A DNA stretch of 64,000 nt from Candidatus Dormiibacterota bacterium (GTDB lineage Bacteria; Chloroflexota; Dormibacteria; Aeolococcales; Aeolococcaceae): NCBI GenBank assembly GCA_003162415.1, contig PMOL01000006.1, positions 15,866-79,865 of the forward strand, written 5' to 3'. Shown here one piece after another: positions 8,004 through 15,801 of this stretch. The position numbers and the translations under genes were made by a program. Numbering within the stretch: the stretch's first letter is position 1; each line of letters begins with the position of its first letter. The notes below the pieces were generated by a model. The model searched no databases. It saw only the letters and a program-made list of their open reading frames with translations, and was not told where the DNA came from.

Positions 8004-8477
8004 GTGGCGGATCAGACGCCCGATTCGACAACCCGACACACCTTCAACCTGGAGGCGATCCGCGGCGCGAATGTCGTTGCGGCGATCGACTTCCACCGGA
8101 CACTGATTTACCCGCTCGGCGGAGCTGGGGCGGAGTCGCCAGAGCGAATCGAGGATGTGGATGCACAGGGTCATGCCCACGAGATTGCCCACAAGGCCGG
8201 CAATCCCGGTGGGACGTATGAGGCCGGGAATCCTGACTACTGGCAGGAGATCAGCGAGGCCCTGTCCCCAGCCCGGGCGATCCTCCTCCTTGGCCACGGC
8301 AATGGGAAGGCAAATGCCTCGCACCAATGGGTCGCCTATGCGGAGCAGCATCGTAAGGACGTGGCCGCGAAGGTCATCGCCGACGTTCGCGCGGATATCG
8401 ATGACCTCAGCGGCCACCAGGTCGTCCAACTCGCACATCACTACTTCGCGATCCAACGAGTCTGGAGCGGGGGCTGA
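8004..8477 (+). CDS. Small eRF1-domain-3-like protein (annotated elsewhere as translational machinery protein)
   Basis: 157 residues starting at GTG 8004. The N-terminal part (NVVAAIDFHRTLIYPL) and C-terminal part (YWQEISEALSPARAILLLGH, then a region ending SGHQVVQLAHHYF) follow the layout of bacterial eRF1/Pelota domain-3-like small proteins. In these, a strand GPG-type loop is followed by a His-rich helix. AGGAGG lies at 7988-7993, 10 bases from the GTG. Between them an ATG at 7996 is followed at once by TAA. Function is unknown; a ribosome-related role is inference from the fold. Confidence 0.55.
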   Translation: MADQTPDSTTRHTFNLEAIRGANVVAAIDFHRTLIYPLGGAGAESPERIEDVDAQGHAHEIAHKAGNPGGTYEAGNPDYWQEISEALSPARAILLLGHGNGKANASHQWVAYAEQHRKDVAAKVIADVRADIDDLSGHQVVQLAHHYFAIQRVWSGG

Positions 8478-8540
8478 CGCCTTCGATACGTAGACCTCTC
8501 GCGAACGTCGACCGACCGGGTATCAGCGAAGACGACCGCC

Positions 8541-8780
8541 CTATCTCGTCCGGCTCGCGCCGACGTGGCCCTTGGTCCGGTTGGACCGCTGGACGCTGAC
8601 CCGAAGCATGACGATGACCACGAGCGGCATGACCACCCACACAGGGAACTGCCCGCGGTTGAGGAGGCCCGTCACCATGAGGCCGATCGCGACCGACGCC
8701 GCCACCGTCCAATCGTCGCCGATGATGAACCGATACCAGAACCGGCCAAAGCCGACCAGCCACGACGTGACGCGGGTCAT
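8541..8780 (-). CDS. Small two-segment membrane protein
   Basis: 79 residues with two hydrophobic segments: SVAIGLMVTGLL and VWVVMPLVVIVML, followed by a basic tail. Its ATG overlaps the stop of the upstream membrane-protein gene (ATGA, 8777-8780), which indicates translational coupling and a linked role. I recognise no family. It is the last gene of the aldo/keto reductase - FTR1-like - small membrane protein operon. Confidence 0.65.
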   Translation of the reverse strand: MTRVTSWLVGFGRFWYRFIIGDDWTVAASVAIGLMVTGLLNRGQFPVWVVMPLVVIVMLRVSVQRSNRTKGHVGASRTR

Positions 8781-9523
8781 CGCGCCACCTCACTGAGATT
8801 CATGGTCAGTCTGCCTCGGTGAGCACCACGGCGCTCGACGGCGATATTGATCACTGCAGTGAGCAGGTAGAGCGCCAGCAGCCCGAGGATGGCCACGTCA
8901 CCTCCGGGCCAACTGACCCCAAGACCCTCGGTCGCCCAGAACGAGCCGAAGGTCGTGAGGAGGAGGCCCACGACGAGTTGCAGGAAGCTGCGCGGAATTC
9001 GTGCCACGAGACGTGACAGGACCGCGCCGATCGCACCAACCACCAGGAGCGCGGCCGCACCACTGGCCACGGCGGGTCCAAGCTGGCCCGCGGTGGCACC
9101 GACCGAGACGACGATGAACGCGACCTCTAGTCCCTCCAGCAACACGCCCTTGAAGGACAAGACGAAAGCGGTCCAGTCGACGCCCTTCCCGGTCCACACT
9201 TCGGTGTCCTGATTGGTGTCGACCTGCATGCCTGCGAATCCACGAGCGGCGACCCGAACGACACCCTTTCGTAGCCACTGCAACCCGAAGACCAGCAGCA
9301 GCGCGCCGATAACGAGTCTGAGCGGAGCGATCGGAATCGCGCTCAGCGCCAGGCCAAAGACGGCGACGATGACCGCCAGCACGACGAAACCGGCTGCCGC
9401 TCCCAACAAGGTGGAGCGCCACCCGCGGGTTGCGCCGAGACCCACAACGATAGTGACCATCTCGATCGCCTCGACCGACGACGCCAGGAACACCGTGATC
9501 AGAATCGGCAGGATCGCGGTCAT
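8777..9523 (-). CDS. Polytopic membrane protein, COG4280/FTR1-like, with two ExxE motifs
   Basis: 248 residues, about seven membrane segments. Two half-repeats each start with an acidic motif: SSVEAIEMVTIVVGLGATRG near the N-terminus and LLEGLEVAFIVVSVGATAG in the middle. These recall the REGLE motifs of FTR1 iron permeases but lack the Arg. The start at 9523 overlaps the stop of the aldo/keto reductase gene as ATGA. A paralogue lies at 31877-32944 with the same two motifs. Metal or cation transport is an inference; the family is otherwise uncharacterised to my knowledge. Confidence 0.7.
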   Translation of the reverse strand: MTAILPILITVFLASSVEAIEMVTIVVGLGATRGWRSTLLGAAAGFVVLAVIVAVFGLALSAIPIAPLRLVIGALLLVFGLQWLRKGVVRVAARGFAGMQVDTNQDTEVWTGKGVDWTAFVLSFKGVLLEGLEVAFIVVSVGATAGQLGPAVASGAAALLVVGAIGAVLSRLVARIPRSFLQLVVGLLLTTFGSFWATEGLGVSWPGGDVAILGLLALYLLTAVINIAVERRGAHRGRLTMNLSEVAR

Positions 9524-10587
9524 GCCGGCATCCCAGCTTGGTGCCAGGCATACGCACTGGAGAGCACACCGGGTTCCGCCAGCCCTGACCCGGCCCTCGT
9601 CCTGCGGAGCGCGCGGACGATCTCCCCGAGATCCTCTGCGGAGAACCGGATCGTTGCCGCTTCCACCCAACCGTCGACCTGTGCTGGATCCCGCGCCCCC
9701 ACGATGGCGCCGGTCACGCCCGGCCATGCCAGCGTCCAAGCCACCGCCACCGCCGACACGGAGGTGCCGTTGCGATACGCCACCGGCCGCAGTGCGTCGC
9801 GCAGGGCGAGATTGCGCGACAAGCTCGGCTCCAGAAAATCCGCGGAACGGCGACGCCAGTCGTCGTCTGCCATCGCCGCGAGGCGCTTTGCCGAGAAGGC
9901 GTCGGTGAGAATACCCGACTGCATCGGGCTGTAAACGATCACCCCCGTGCTATGCGCGGCCGCCCAGGGGATGACGTCAGCTCCGGAGGCACGGCGGATC
10001 AGCGAGAAGGGAGGCTGCACCGCATCGACATGGCGAACCGTCTCGGCGCGCTCCAGAAGAGAGACGTCAAAGTTCGAGAGACCGGCGGCGCGGACCTTTC
10101 CCTCGTCGACGAGCCGTGCCATCTCACCCCAGGACTCTTCGATCGGAGTGCCGGTCTCGTCGGGCCAGTGAAACTGATACAGGTCAATTCGCTCGACGCC
10201 GAGGCGCTCGAGCGACGCCTCGACCTCACCTCGTATTGACGCGGGCTTGAGGCTGCGCTTCGGCTCGTCGAACGGCCTGGCGAGATCGCGAATCATGCCA
10301 CCCTTCGTGAAGACGAACGGCCGCTCCGATGCGGGAATCTCACGTAAGGCGCGGCCAACGACCTCTTCCGAGTGACCAAGGCCATAGATCGCTGCCGTGT
10401 CGATCCAATTCACTCCGCGATCGATGGCGTGGAGGATGGCCGCGATGGAGTCCGCATCGTCTTTCGGTCCCCAGCCGTGTGCCCAACCGCCACCGCCGAT
10501 CGCCCAGGCCCCGAGTCCGACCGTCGTGAGCTCGAGGCCAGTGGATCCCAATTGCCGAGTGGTGAGTGTCCGAGTCGCTGTCGCCAT
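9520..10587 (-). CDS. Aldo/keto reductase
   Basis: 355 residues, a cytoplasmic NADPH-dependent oxidoreductase of the AKR superfamily. The catalytic tetrad is visible: Asp and Tyr in WIDTAAIYGLGHSEE, Lys in FTKGG, and His in QFHWPDE. The cofactor region is VAVAWTLAWPGVTGAIVGAR. It is first in an operon with two membrane protein genes and diverges from a MarR regulator at 10683. The shared intergenic region carries a 16-bp inverted repeat over both promoters, so expression is probably de-repressed by a MarR ligand. Substrate unknown. Confidence 0.9.
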   Translation of the reverse strand: MATATRTLTTRQLGSTGLELTTVGLGAWAIGGGGWAHGWGPKDDADSIAAILHAIDRGVNWIDTAAIYGLGHSEEVVGRALREIPASERPFVFTKGGMIRDLARPFDEPKRSLKPASIRGEVEASLERLGVERIDLYQFHWPDETGTPIEESWGEMARLVDEGKVRAAGLSNFDVSLLERAETVRHVDAVQPPFSLIRRASGADVIPWAAAHSTGVIVYSPMQSGILTDAFSAKRLAAMADDDWRRRSADFLEPSLSRNLALRDALRPVAYRNGTSVSAVAVAWTLAWPGVTGAIVGARDPAQVDGWVEAATIRFSAEDLGEIVRALRRTRAGSGLAEPGVLSSAYAWHQAGMPA

Positions 10588-10615
10588 CGCAGCTGCTCCC
10601 TATGGGTAAATCCTT

Positions 10616-10666
10616 CGACGTGAAGATACTTTAGGACATAGTACGTTGTCAAGTATCTTCACGTCG
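10616..10666. promoter_or_regulatory. 16-bp inverted-repeat operator shared by AKR and MarR genes
   Basis: CGACGTGAAGATACTT (10616-10631) is perfectly inverted at 10651-10666, with a 19-base spacer. One arm covers the -10 region of the minus-strand promoter and the other lies between -35 and -10 of the plus-strand promoter. This is the layout expected for one MarR-type repressor controlling both divergent transcripts. Confidence 0.8.
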
Positions 10667-10675
10667 AGGTATAAT
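10646..10675 (+). promoter_or_regulatory. Strong sigma-70-type promoter giving a probably leaderless marR transcript
   Basis: TTGTCA (10646-10651) and TATAAT (10670-10675) are separated by 18 bases. The ATG of the MarR gene is at 10683, about 8 bases past the -10, so the mRNA should start at or next to the start codon. No ribosome site is present, which fits a leaderless transcript. Confidence 0.7.
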
Positions 10676-10682
10676 CGTGCGC

Positions 10683-11276
10683 ATGCAAGAAGATGCGATC
10701 GATCGGATCGTTCACCAATGGAATCGCGAGCGTCCCCAACTTGACGTGTCGGCAACCCATGTTCTCCAGCGAATCTCGCGGATCTTTCTGCTCCAGGCTG
10801 CAAGTTTCGCGACGGTCTTCGATCGCTACGGCATCACCTTCGGCGAATTCGAGCTGCTGGCGGCACTCCTCCGATCGGGGCCCCCGTACCAGATGAGTCC
10901 GACCCGCCTGGTCGACGCCGTCGTGCTCTCGTCCGGTGCGATGACCAACCGGATCGATCGAGTCGAAGCCCTGGGGCTGGTCGAACGTCTTCCGGATCCG
11001 GGTGACCGACGAGGCACGCTCGTGGCTCTCACCAGGGCAGGACAGCAGACCGTCGATGCGGCTGTCGTCGAGCACCTTGCGAACGAGGAGCACCTTCTTG
11101 GCGCGCTCTCCTCGGCTCAGCGCGAAACGCTCTCCCGCCTGCTGCGCACGTTGCTCCTATCGGATGCCTTCGCTGCGCACGACGCTGCTCGAACCGGAGA
11201 CGATGGCGTCAGGACGACGCGCCGGCGGCGTGGTAACGACGGGCTCAAGAAGGTGCGGGTGGCTCGGGTCGGCTAG
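10683..11276 (+). CDS. MarR-family transcriptional regulator
   Basis: 197 residues from ATG 10683 (MQEDAIDRIVHQWNRERPQL); an in-frame GTG at 10677 is less likely because the -10 box ends at 10675. The winged helix spans about residues 50-125: ITFGEFELLAALLRSGPPYQ, SPTRLVDAVVLSSGAMTNRI, and a wing with DPGDRRGTLVALT. A basic C-terminal tail (TTRRRRGNDGLKKVRVARVG) is unusual for the family. It is expected to bind the inverted repeat in front of it and so control itself and the divergent AKR operon. Confidence 0.87.
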   Translation: MQEDAIDRIVHQWNRERPQLDVSATHVLQRISRIFLLQAASFATVFDRYGITFGEFELLAALLRSGPPYQMSPTRLVDAVVLSSGAMTNRIDRVEALGLVERLPDPGDRRGTLVALTRAGQQTVDAAVVEHLANEEHLLGALSSAQRETLSRLLRTLLLSDAFAAHDAARTGDDGVRTTRRRRGNDGLKKVRVARVG

Positions 11277-11339
11277 GCCTCGGGTGAGAAGCCTCGCCGA
11301 CATCGGCGACGCGCGGAACTGCTCGGCTGCGTATCGTCG

Positions 11340-11369
11340 TTGACTCGCCTCAAGCACTGTCGCTACAAT
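11340..11369 (+). promoter_or_regulatory. Promoter of the repeat-protein gene
   Basis: TTGACT (11340-11345) and TACAAT (11364-11369) with an 18-base spacer precede the AGGAGG at 11393 and the ATG at 11406. The match to the sigma-70 consensus is good. Confidence 0.55.
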
Positions 11370-11405
11370 CCCGGGCCCTGAACTTGGACTTCAGGAGGGC
11401 TCAGG

Positions 11406-12361
11406 ATGATGGGACGCACGCTTTCGATCCTCTTTGTGGCTGCGGCCTCGGTGATCTCCGCCACCAGCGCTGAGGCGGCCGCTCCCGTCGCAACGCATGG
11501 GACGTTCGTAGCCGTCGATGAGCCGCACGCCGGAGATGCCACTGGGCAGGGGACCTTCGTCACCGGCATCAACGACCGGGGGGTAATCGTCGGGAACTAC
11601 TCCACTAGCAAGAACCTGACACATAGTTTTCGGTACAGCGACGGAGAATTCGTCGAATTCAATGACCCGCGCGCAGGGTCAGGTCCCTTTCAGGGTACCG
11701 ATGCGATCGACCTCAATGATTGGGGTGCGATCGCCGGCTACTACCTGGTAGCGCCAACGTCATCCACGGGTTCGTCTGGCGTTCAGGTCATTATCAGACG
11801 ATCGACGATCCCAAAGCGGGCACGGCTTCCGGCCAGGGTACGTACGCCTTCGGTATCAACGACCACGGCGTGATCGTCGGGACGTACATCGACTCCGCGG
11901 GGGTCGAGCACGGCTACATTCTCCGAGGTGGCGATTACCGCACGGTCGATGATGCTTCGGCCGGCGGCGCAAGCGGGGAGGGGACCGCCCTTGGCGGCAT
12001 AAGCAACAACGGTGCGCTTGCGGGCGCCTACATCGACAGCCAGGGCGTGAACCATGGATTCATCGACCGATCGGGCGACTTCTCCGTGGTTGCCGATCCG
12101 AACGCAAGCCACGCCAAGGGTGACGGCACGCTGGCCTACTGTGTCAATGACAGCGGCGCGGTCGCCGGCACGTACTTCGGGGCGAGTGGGGCGGCCCACG
12201 GATTCCGATTCGAGCACGGCTCGTATCAGACTCTCGACGATCCGTCCGCCACCGCGGGCACCAGCGTTCAATGCATCAACGATCACCGTGTCATCGTGGG
12301 TTTTTACATTGACGGGCAGGGTGCGTACCACGGATTCTTCGTCCGCCCACAGGACAGTTGA
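11406..12361 (+). pseudogene. Secreted HAF-type repeat protein, frameshifted
   Basis: A signal peptide (MMGRTLSILFVAAASVISAT, cleavage near AEA) is followed by repeats of about 60 residues with a core like DDPxAGxxxGQGTxxxGIND and then a GVIVGxYxDxxGxxHGF-type segment, matching the extracellular HAF repeat family. The first frame stays sensible to about 11750 (LNDWGAIAGYYLV). The repeat then continues in another frame (ANVIHGFVWRSGHYQTIDDP) to a stop at 12361. The shift equals one lost base. Ribosome site and promoter are intact. It could be a recent mutation, a sequencing error or programmed shifting; I see no slippery run at the junction. Confidence 0.75.
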
Positions 12362-12499
12362 TCATGAGAACGCTGAGCGCAGTGCCGGCGTTTATCGCTC
12401 TATCGGTGAATGCCCGACGTCTACTTGCCGTTGGTCAACGCGGCATCCAGCAGTAAGCTCTGCTGCATCCCGGACTGACGGCGCAATCCGAGGGTCGCG

Positions 12500-12875
12500 G
12501 TGGTCCATGCGAGCGGAGACTCCAGCGCCGTCATACAGAAGGGGTTGGGACGTCCCTGGTATTCGGCACAGCCGTCAGCGGAGGCCTCCTCGCGGGACGT
12601 TGGTTTGGGATGCAGGTGTGCCACCTTCGCGACGGTGACCGCGTGTTTGAGACCTACTGGACCTCCGGCCGCGCCGCCGAGAAAATGGCACCGACCTACG
12701 GGCTCCTCGATATGACGGTATACGGGCGTCAAGAGAGCTGGGAGGACTCCCCAGACGGTTGGCCCCAGCCTTCGCAACGAACGGCGACCAGTTCCGTACC
12801 GACGGACGTCCCACCGCTCAATGGTCCCGCCTCGAGGAGGGCGCTCAGACGATCTCATCGTCGCAGCGGAGATAG
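12500..12875 (+). pseudogene. Decayed DUF899 (thioredoxin-like) gene remnant
   Basis: Protein-like pieces in three frames line up in the order of a DUF899 C-terminus: RRGWDVP, then PWYSAQPSAEASSRDVGLG, then VCHLRDGDRVFETYWTSGR through GRQESWEDSPDGWPQ, and finally FRTDGRPTAQWSRLEEG ending at the stop 12873-12875. At least three frameshifts separate them, and the N-terminal half is missing. No intact start is seen. The stretch 12362-13100 holds nothing else I can call. Confidence 0.7.
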
Positions 12876-13101
12876 CGTCCGGCTGAGACCACTGGCGAGC
12901 GTGTAAGGCCGCGCCGAACGTGCGGCTCAGTCAGAGCACGCCGCAGTCGGCGTCAACGCGTTCCGCGCTTACGAACCCGAGCACGGCGCTTGCCGATTTC
13001 AGTACGGTGCGGTACAACTTATGTATAGCCCTGATATAACGTTTTGAGGTGCGCGACCGTGCCGTCAGTGACCCGCGAGGCGAATTCGACTCTCTGGAGA
13101 G

Positions 13102-13818
13102 GTGCACGGGTTGGCTGACGTCGTGCGATCGTTGCCGGACGAGGTAGTGGAGATCGTCCACGATCTTCGAGCGCCACTCGGTGTCGCGAGTGGATATCTC
13201 TCGATGCTGAAGGACGGTAGCTTCGGATCGGCACCTGAAGAGTGGGGCGCGCCGCTCGAGGTGCTCAGCTTGAAACTGGAGGAGGCTCGGGTCCTCGTCG
13301 ACGCCATTCTGGCGCTCCGTCGCATCGATAGCACCGCGTCCATTCACATGCGCGACGACCACATCAATCTCACAGAGGTCGCCCGGACGGCAGCCAAACG
13401 AGCGCAGCCGCGCGCCCGTCTGCTCCACGGCAGTGTTGTCGTCGATCCGGACCGCATCGGGTCGGCGGTTGCTCAGGGTGACCAGGATCGGACGCTGCGC
13501 ATTCTGGACAACTTGATCAATAACGCGCTCGTGTACTCGGGCGACGCGCGCCGGGTGGTGCTGCGCGTCGAGGACGTGGGCGGTCTTCAGGTCGCTGTCG
13601 AGGACTCGGGCGCCGGCATTCCGGAAGAGCGCCGCGTGCACCTCTTCGAACCCTTCTCTCGTGACGATGAGTCGACAGAAGTCGGGAGTGGACTGGGCCT
13701 CTTTATCAGTCGAACGCTGGCCCGCGAGATGGGCGGCGATCTCACGCTCGACGATCGCCCGGGCGCGCGTGGCAGCCGGTTCGTGCTCCACCTGCGACCG
13801 GCCGGAACACCTGGCTAA
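13102..13818 (+). CDS. Short sensor-less histidine kinase
   Basis: About 235 residues with a full kinase core and no sensor or membrane segment. The H-box is VEIVHDLRAPLGVASGYLSM (His near residue 20), N-box LDNLINNALVYSG, G1 VEDSGAGIPEE, F-box LFEPFSR, and G2 GSGLGLFISRTLA. GTG at 13102 is the longest start, but TTG at 13111 is better spaced from GGAGAGG (13096-13102). No response regulator is adjacent, so it is an orphan that may take its signal from a partner protein. Length is short for the family but the core is complete. Confidence 0.8.
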   Translation: MHGLADVVRSLPDEVVEIVHDLRAPLGVASGYLSMLKDGSFGSAPEEWGAPLEVLSLKLEEARVLVDAILALRRIDSTASIHMRDDHINLTEVARTAAKRAQPRARLLHGSVVVDPDRIGSAVAQGDQDRTLRILDNLINNALVYSGDARRVVLRVEDVGGLQVAVEDSGAGIPEERRVHLFEPFSRDDESTEVGSGLGLFISRTLAREMGGDLTLDDRPGARGSRFVLHLRPAGTPG

Positions 13819-13852
13819 GCTTGGACACGGCAAGGTGTGCGGAGGAATGACG

Positions 13853-13933
13853 ATGAAAGCAGGGATCATCGGCGCCGGGAACGCGAATAACGCTGTGCAG
13901 ATCGCCGGATCGCGATCGGGAGCGCTGCGATGA
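13853..13933 (+). pseudogene. 26-residue Rossmann-fold stub coupled to downstream dehydrogenase
   Basis: The peptide MKAGIIGAGNANNAVQIAGS plus six residues begins exactly like a dinucleotide-binding beta-alpha unit (GxGxxx-A), then stops. GGAGG at 13841-13845 is well placed. Its stop overlaps the ATG of the next gene (ATGA, 13930-13933). It looks like the surviving 5' end of another NAD(P)-binding gene, perhaps now acting as a translated leader. Confidence 0.45.
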
Positions 13934-14802
13934 CCAAGGTTGCGATTCTTGGGACCGGAAAGATGGGCGGTGCGATGGCGCGGCGCCTCGCGAGGGCCGG
14001 CTTCGACATCACGCTGTGGAACCGTTCGGCCGCCAGGGCCGAGGAATTGCACATCGGTCGCCTGGCGGCGACGCCGGCCGAGGCCGTGCACGAGGCAGAC
14101 GTGGTCATCAGCAGTCTGACCAACGACGCCGCTGTTCGCGATGTCTACCTCGGCGAGGACGGAGTGCTGCGTGCCGCCGCCGGCAGGCTGGTCGTCGACA
14201 CCAGCACGGCCGGCCCGGATATCGCCGAGGAGATTGGCCGCGAGGCGCAGGCAAACGGCGTACGGTTTCTCGCCGCTCCGGTGGTGGGCAGCGTGCCGGC
14301 GATCGAGAGCGGAAAGCTGCTCATCCTTGCCGGCGGAGATCGAGCCGATGCCGAGCGGGCGCGTCCGGTGCTGGAACACCTGGGCGACGTTCTGTACGTC
14401 GGTGACCGCGCCAGTGCTCAGCGGTTGAAGCTGGTGGCCAACAGCATGCTGGGTATCACCAGCGCCGCCGCAGCCGAGTTACTTGCCGCAGGGACAGCCG
14501 TCGGGCTCGACCGCGCCCAGGTGTTCTCGATCCTGGTCCGTTTCGCGCCGGGACTCGCGGTCCGTGAGCGCGGGTTCCTTCATGACCAGCACACGCCGAC
14601 GATGTTCGCCGTACGCGACATCTTCAAGGACCTTGATCTCGCCCTCCGTGCCTTCGATGAGCAAGGCGCCAGTACGCCGCTCGTTCGTGAGACGCGTGAG
14701 CTCTACGGAGAGGCGGTGGGGGATTCCGCGGATCTCGACATCACGGCCATCACCCGAGTTTCCGCTCGAGCGCCGTCAACCGTCGACGCGAAGCCACCGT
14801 GA
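13930..14802 (+). CDS. NAD(P)-dependent beta-hydroxyacid dehydrogenase family protein
   Basis: 290 residues of the 3-hydroxyisobutyrate/tartronate-semialdehyde/imine reductase type. The nucleotide-binding loop is VAILGTGKMGGAMARRLARA, the substrate loop DTSTAGPD, followed by APVVGSVPAIESGKLLILAG, and the conserved Lys helix RLKLVANSMLG. WNRS after the second strand suggests NADP preference. The start overlaps a 26-residue stub frame, indicating translational coupling. Substrate is not deducible. Confidence 0.88.
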   Translation: MTKVAILGTGKMGGAMARRLARAGFDITLWNRSAARAEELHIGRLAATPAEAVHEADVVISSLTNDAAVRDVYLGEDGVLRAAAGRLVVDTSTAGPDIAEEIGREAQANGVRFLAAPVVGSVPAIESGKLLILAGGDRADAERARPVLEHLGDVLYVGDRASAQRLKLVANSMLGITSAAAAELLAAGTAVGLDRAQVFSILVRFAPGLAVRERGFLHDQHTPTMFAVRDIFKDLDLALRAFDEQGASTPLVRETRELYGEAVGDSADLDITAITRVSARAPSTVDAKPP

Positions 14803-15509
14803 TCCCGCCCTTCCGAGTGCGCGGCTCGCCGTCGCCACCACCGCAAGCACTACCACAGCGATGATCAGCGGATAGACGGAGCGCACGTAGAGGACCAGTG
14901 CGGCCCCGACTACTGCACCGCACAGCATCGCAGCGACCGCAACCAGGCGCCGTCCAGCCTTGGATCCCGGCCCACCGGCGATCTTGCTGTCTGCGGCGAT
15001 GCCCGTGAGCGTCAGGGTGAGCACGGTCGTGGTCAGATCGGGCACCGCAAGCTTCCGGGTTGCGGCGTTCTGAATCCCCATCGCGATCGCGAGAACGGCG
15101 ATCAGCGGATACCGATATCCATCGGGGATTGGAGTGCCGGCCAGGAGTGTGAGAATCAGCGCGGCGACGAGAAAGGCTCCCTGGAGCGCCGCCGCGGTCG
15201 TCAACAGGTGGCACGGTGCTGGGCGAACGAGGCGCCTATTCGCCCTCCGACCACCGCACCGAAACCGAACGACGCCATGGACACCACCGACGCGGCGACG
15301 GAGAAGCCGGGCGCCGCCACCAACGCAAATCCCAGCAGCACCACGTTCCCGGTCATGTTGGCGACGAAGACGTGTCCGAGAAGGAGGTAGCTGAAGGCAT
15401 CCACGAGCCCGGTGACAAAGGTCAGCGCGACCAGCAATGGCGGGAGCGGGCCATGCTTCGAGTCGCGAGCCGGAAGGAGCGTCTGCCGGAGCTCGGGAAG
15501 GAGGCTCAT
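14776..15509 (-). pseudogene. DUF1275 (YoaK-like) membrane protein split by a frameshift
   Basis: Two frames together give one 244-residue DUF1275 protein. The first part (15509-15201) reads LLVALTFVTGLVDAFSYLLLGHVFVANMTGNVV and ends HRATC. The second (15204-14776) continues LTTAAALQGAFLVAALILTLLAG with more membrane helices. They overlap at TTGA (15201-15204). DUF1275 proteins are normally one chain of this total size, so a frameshift is the simplest view; translational coupling of two halves is possible. About six membrane segments in all. Confidence 0.75.
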
Positions 15510-15801
15510 GGACCCAGTGTTATAGCCTCATCCCGGTCGGTTCGCGACCGTACCGTCGTGGCTCACCTCGGCCAGCGATGATTCTTCCGGCGACCCGCGA
15601 CAGGTGTTCCACCACGGCCGCGGGTCGCTGCCGCGGCGCCCGAGCCCGCCGGCTCGCTGGTCACCGGGTACTGCAGGCATCCGACGATTGCAATCCGCAT
15701 CCGGTCCGTGAGACGAGGCATGCGTCTGCCGAGCGCGCCGTCATCGTGGACGGGCGTGGCCCTGGGTTGAAGGTTATATACTTGCCAGCAATCAACTAAC
15801 G

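Noticed and set aside
12931-14379. A 482-codon open frame on the minus strand
   Set aside because: It lies opposite a clear histidine kinase and a clear dehydrogenase on the plus strand; its sequence is rich in His/Arg/Asp with no fold pattern, as expected for an antisense frame in GC-rich DNA.
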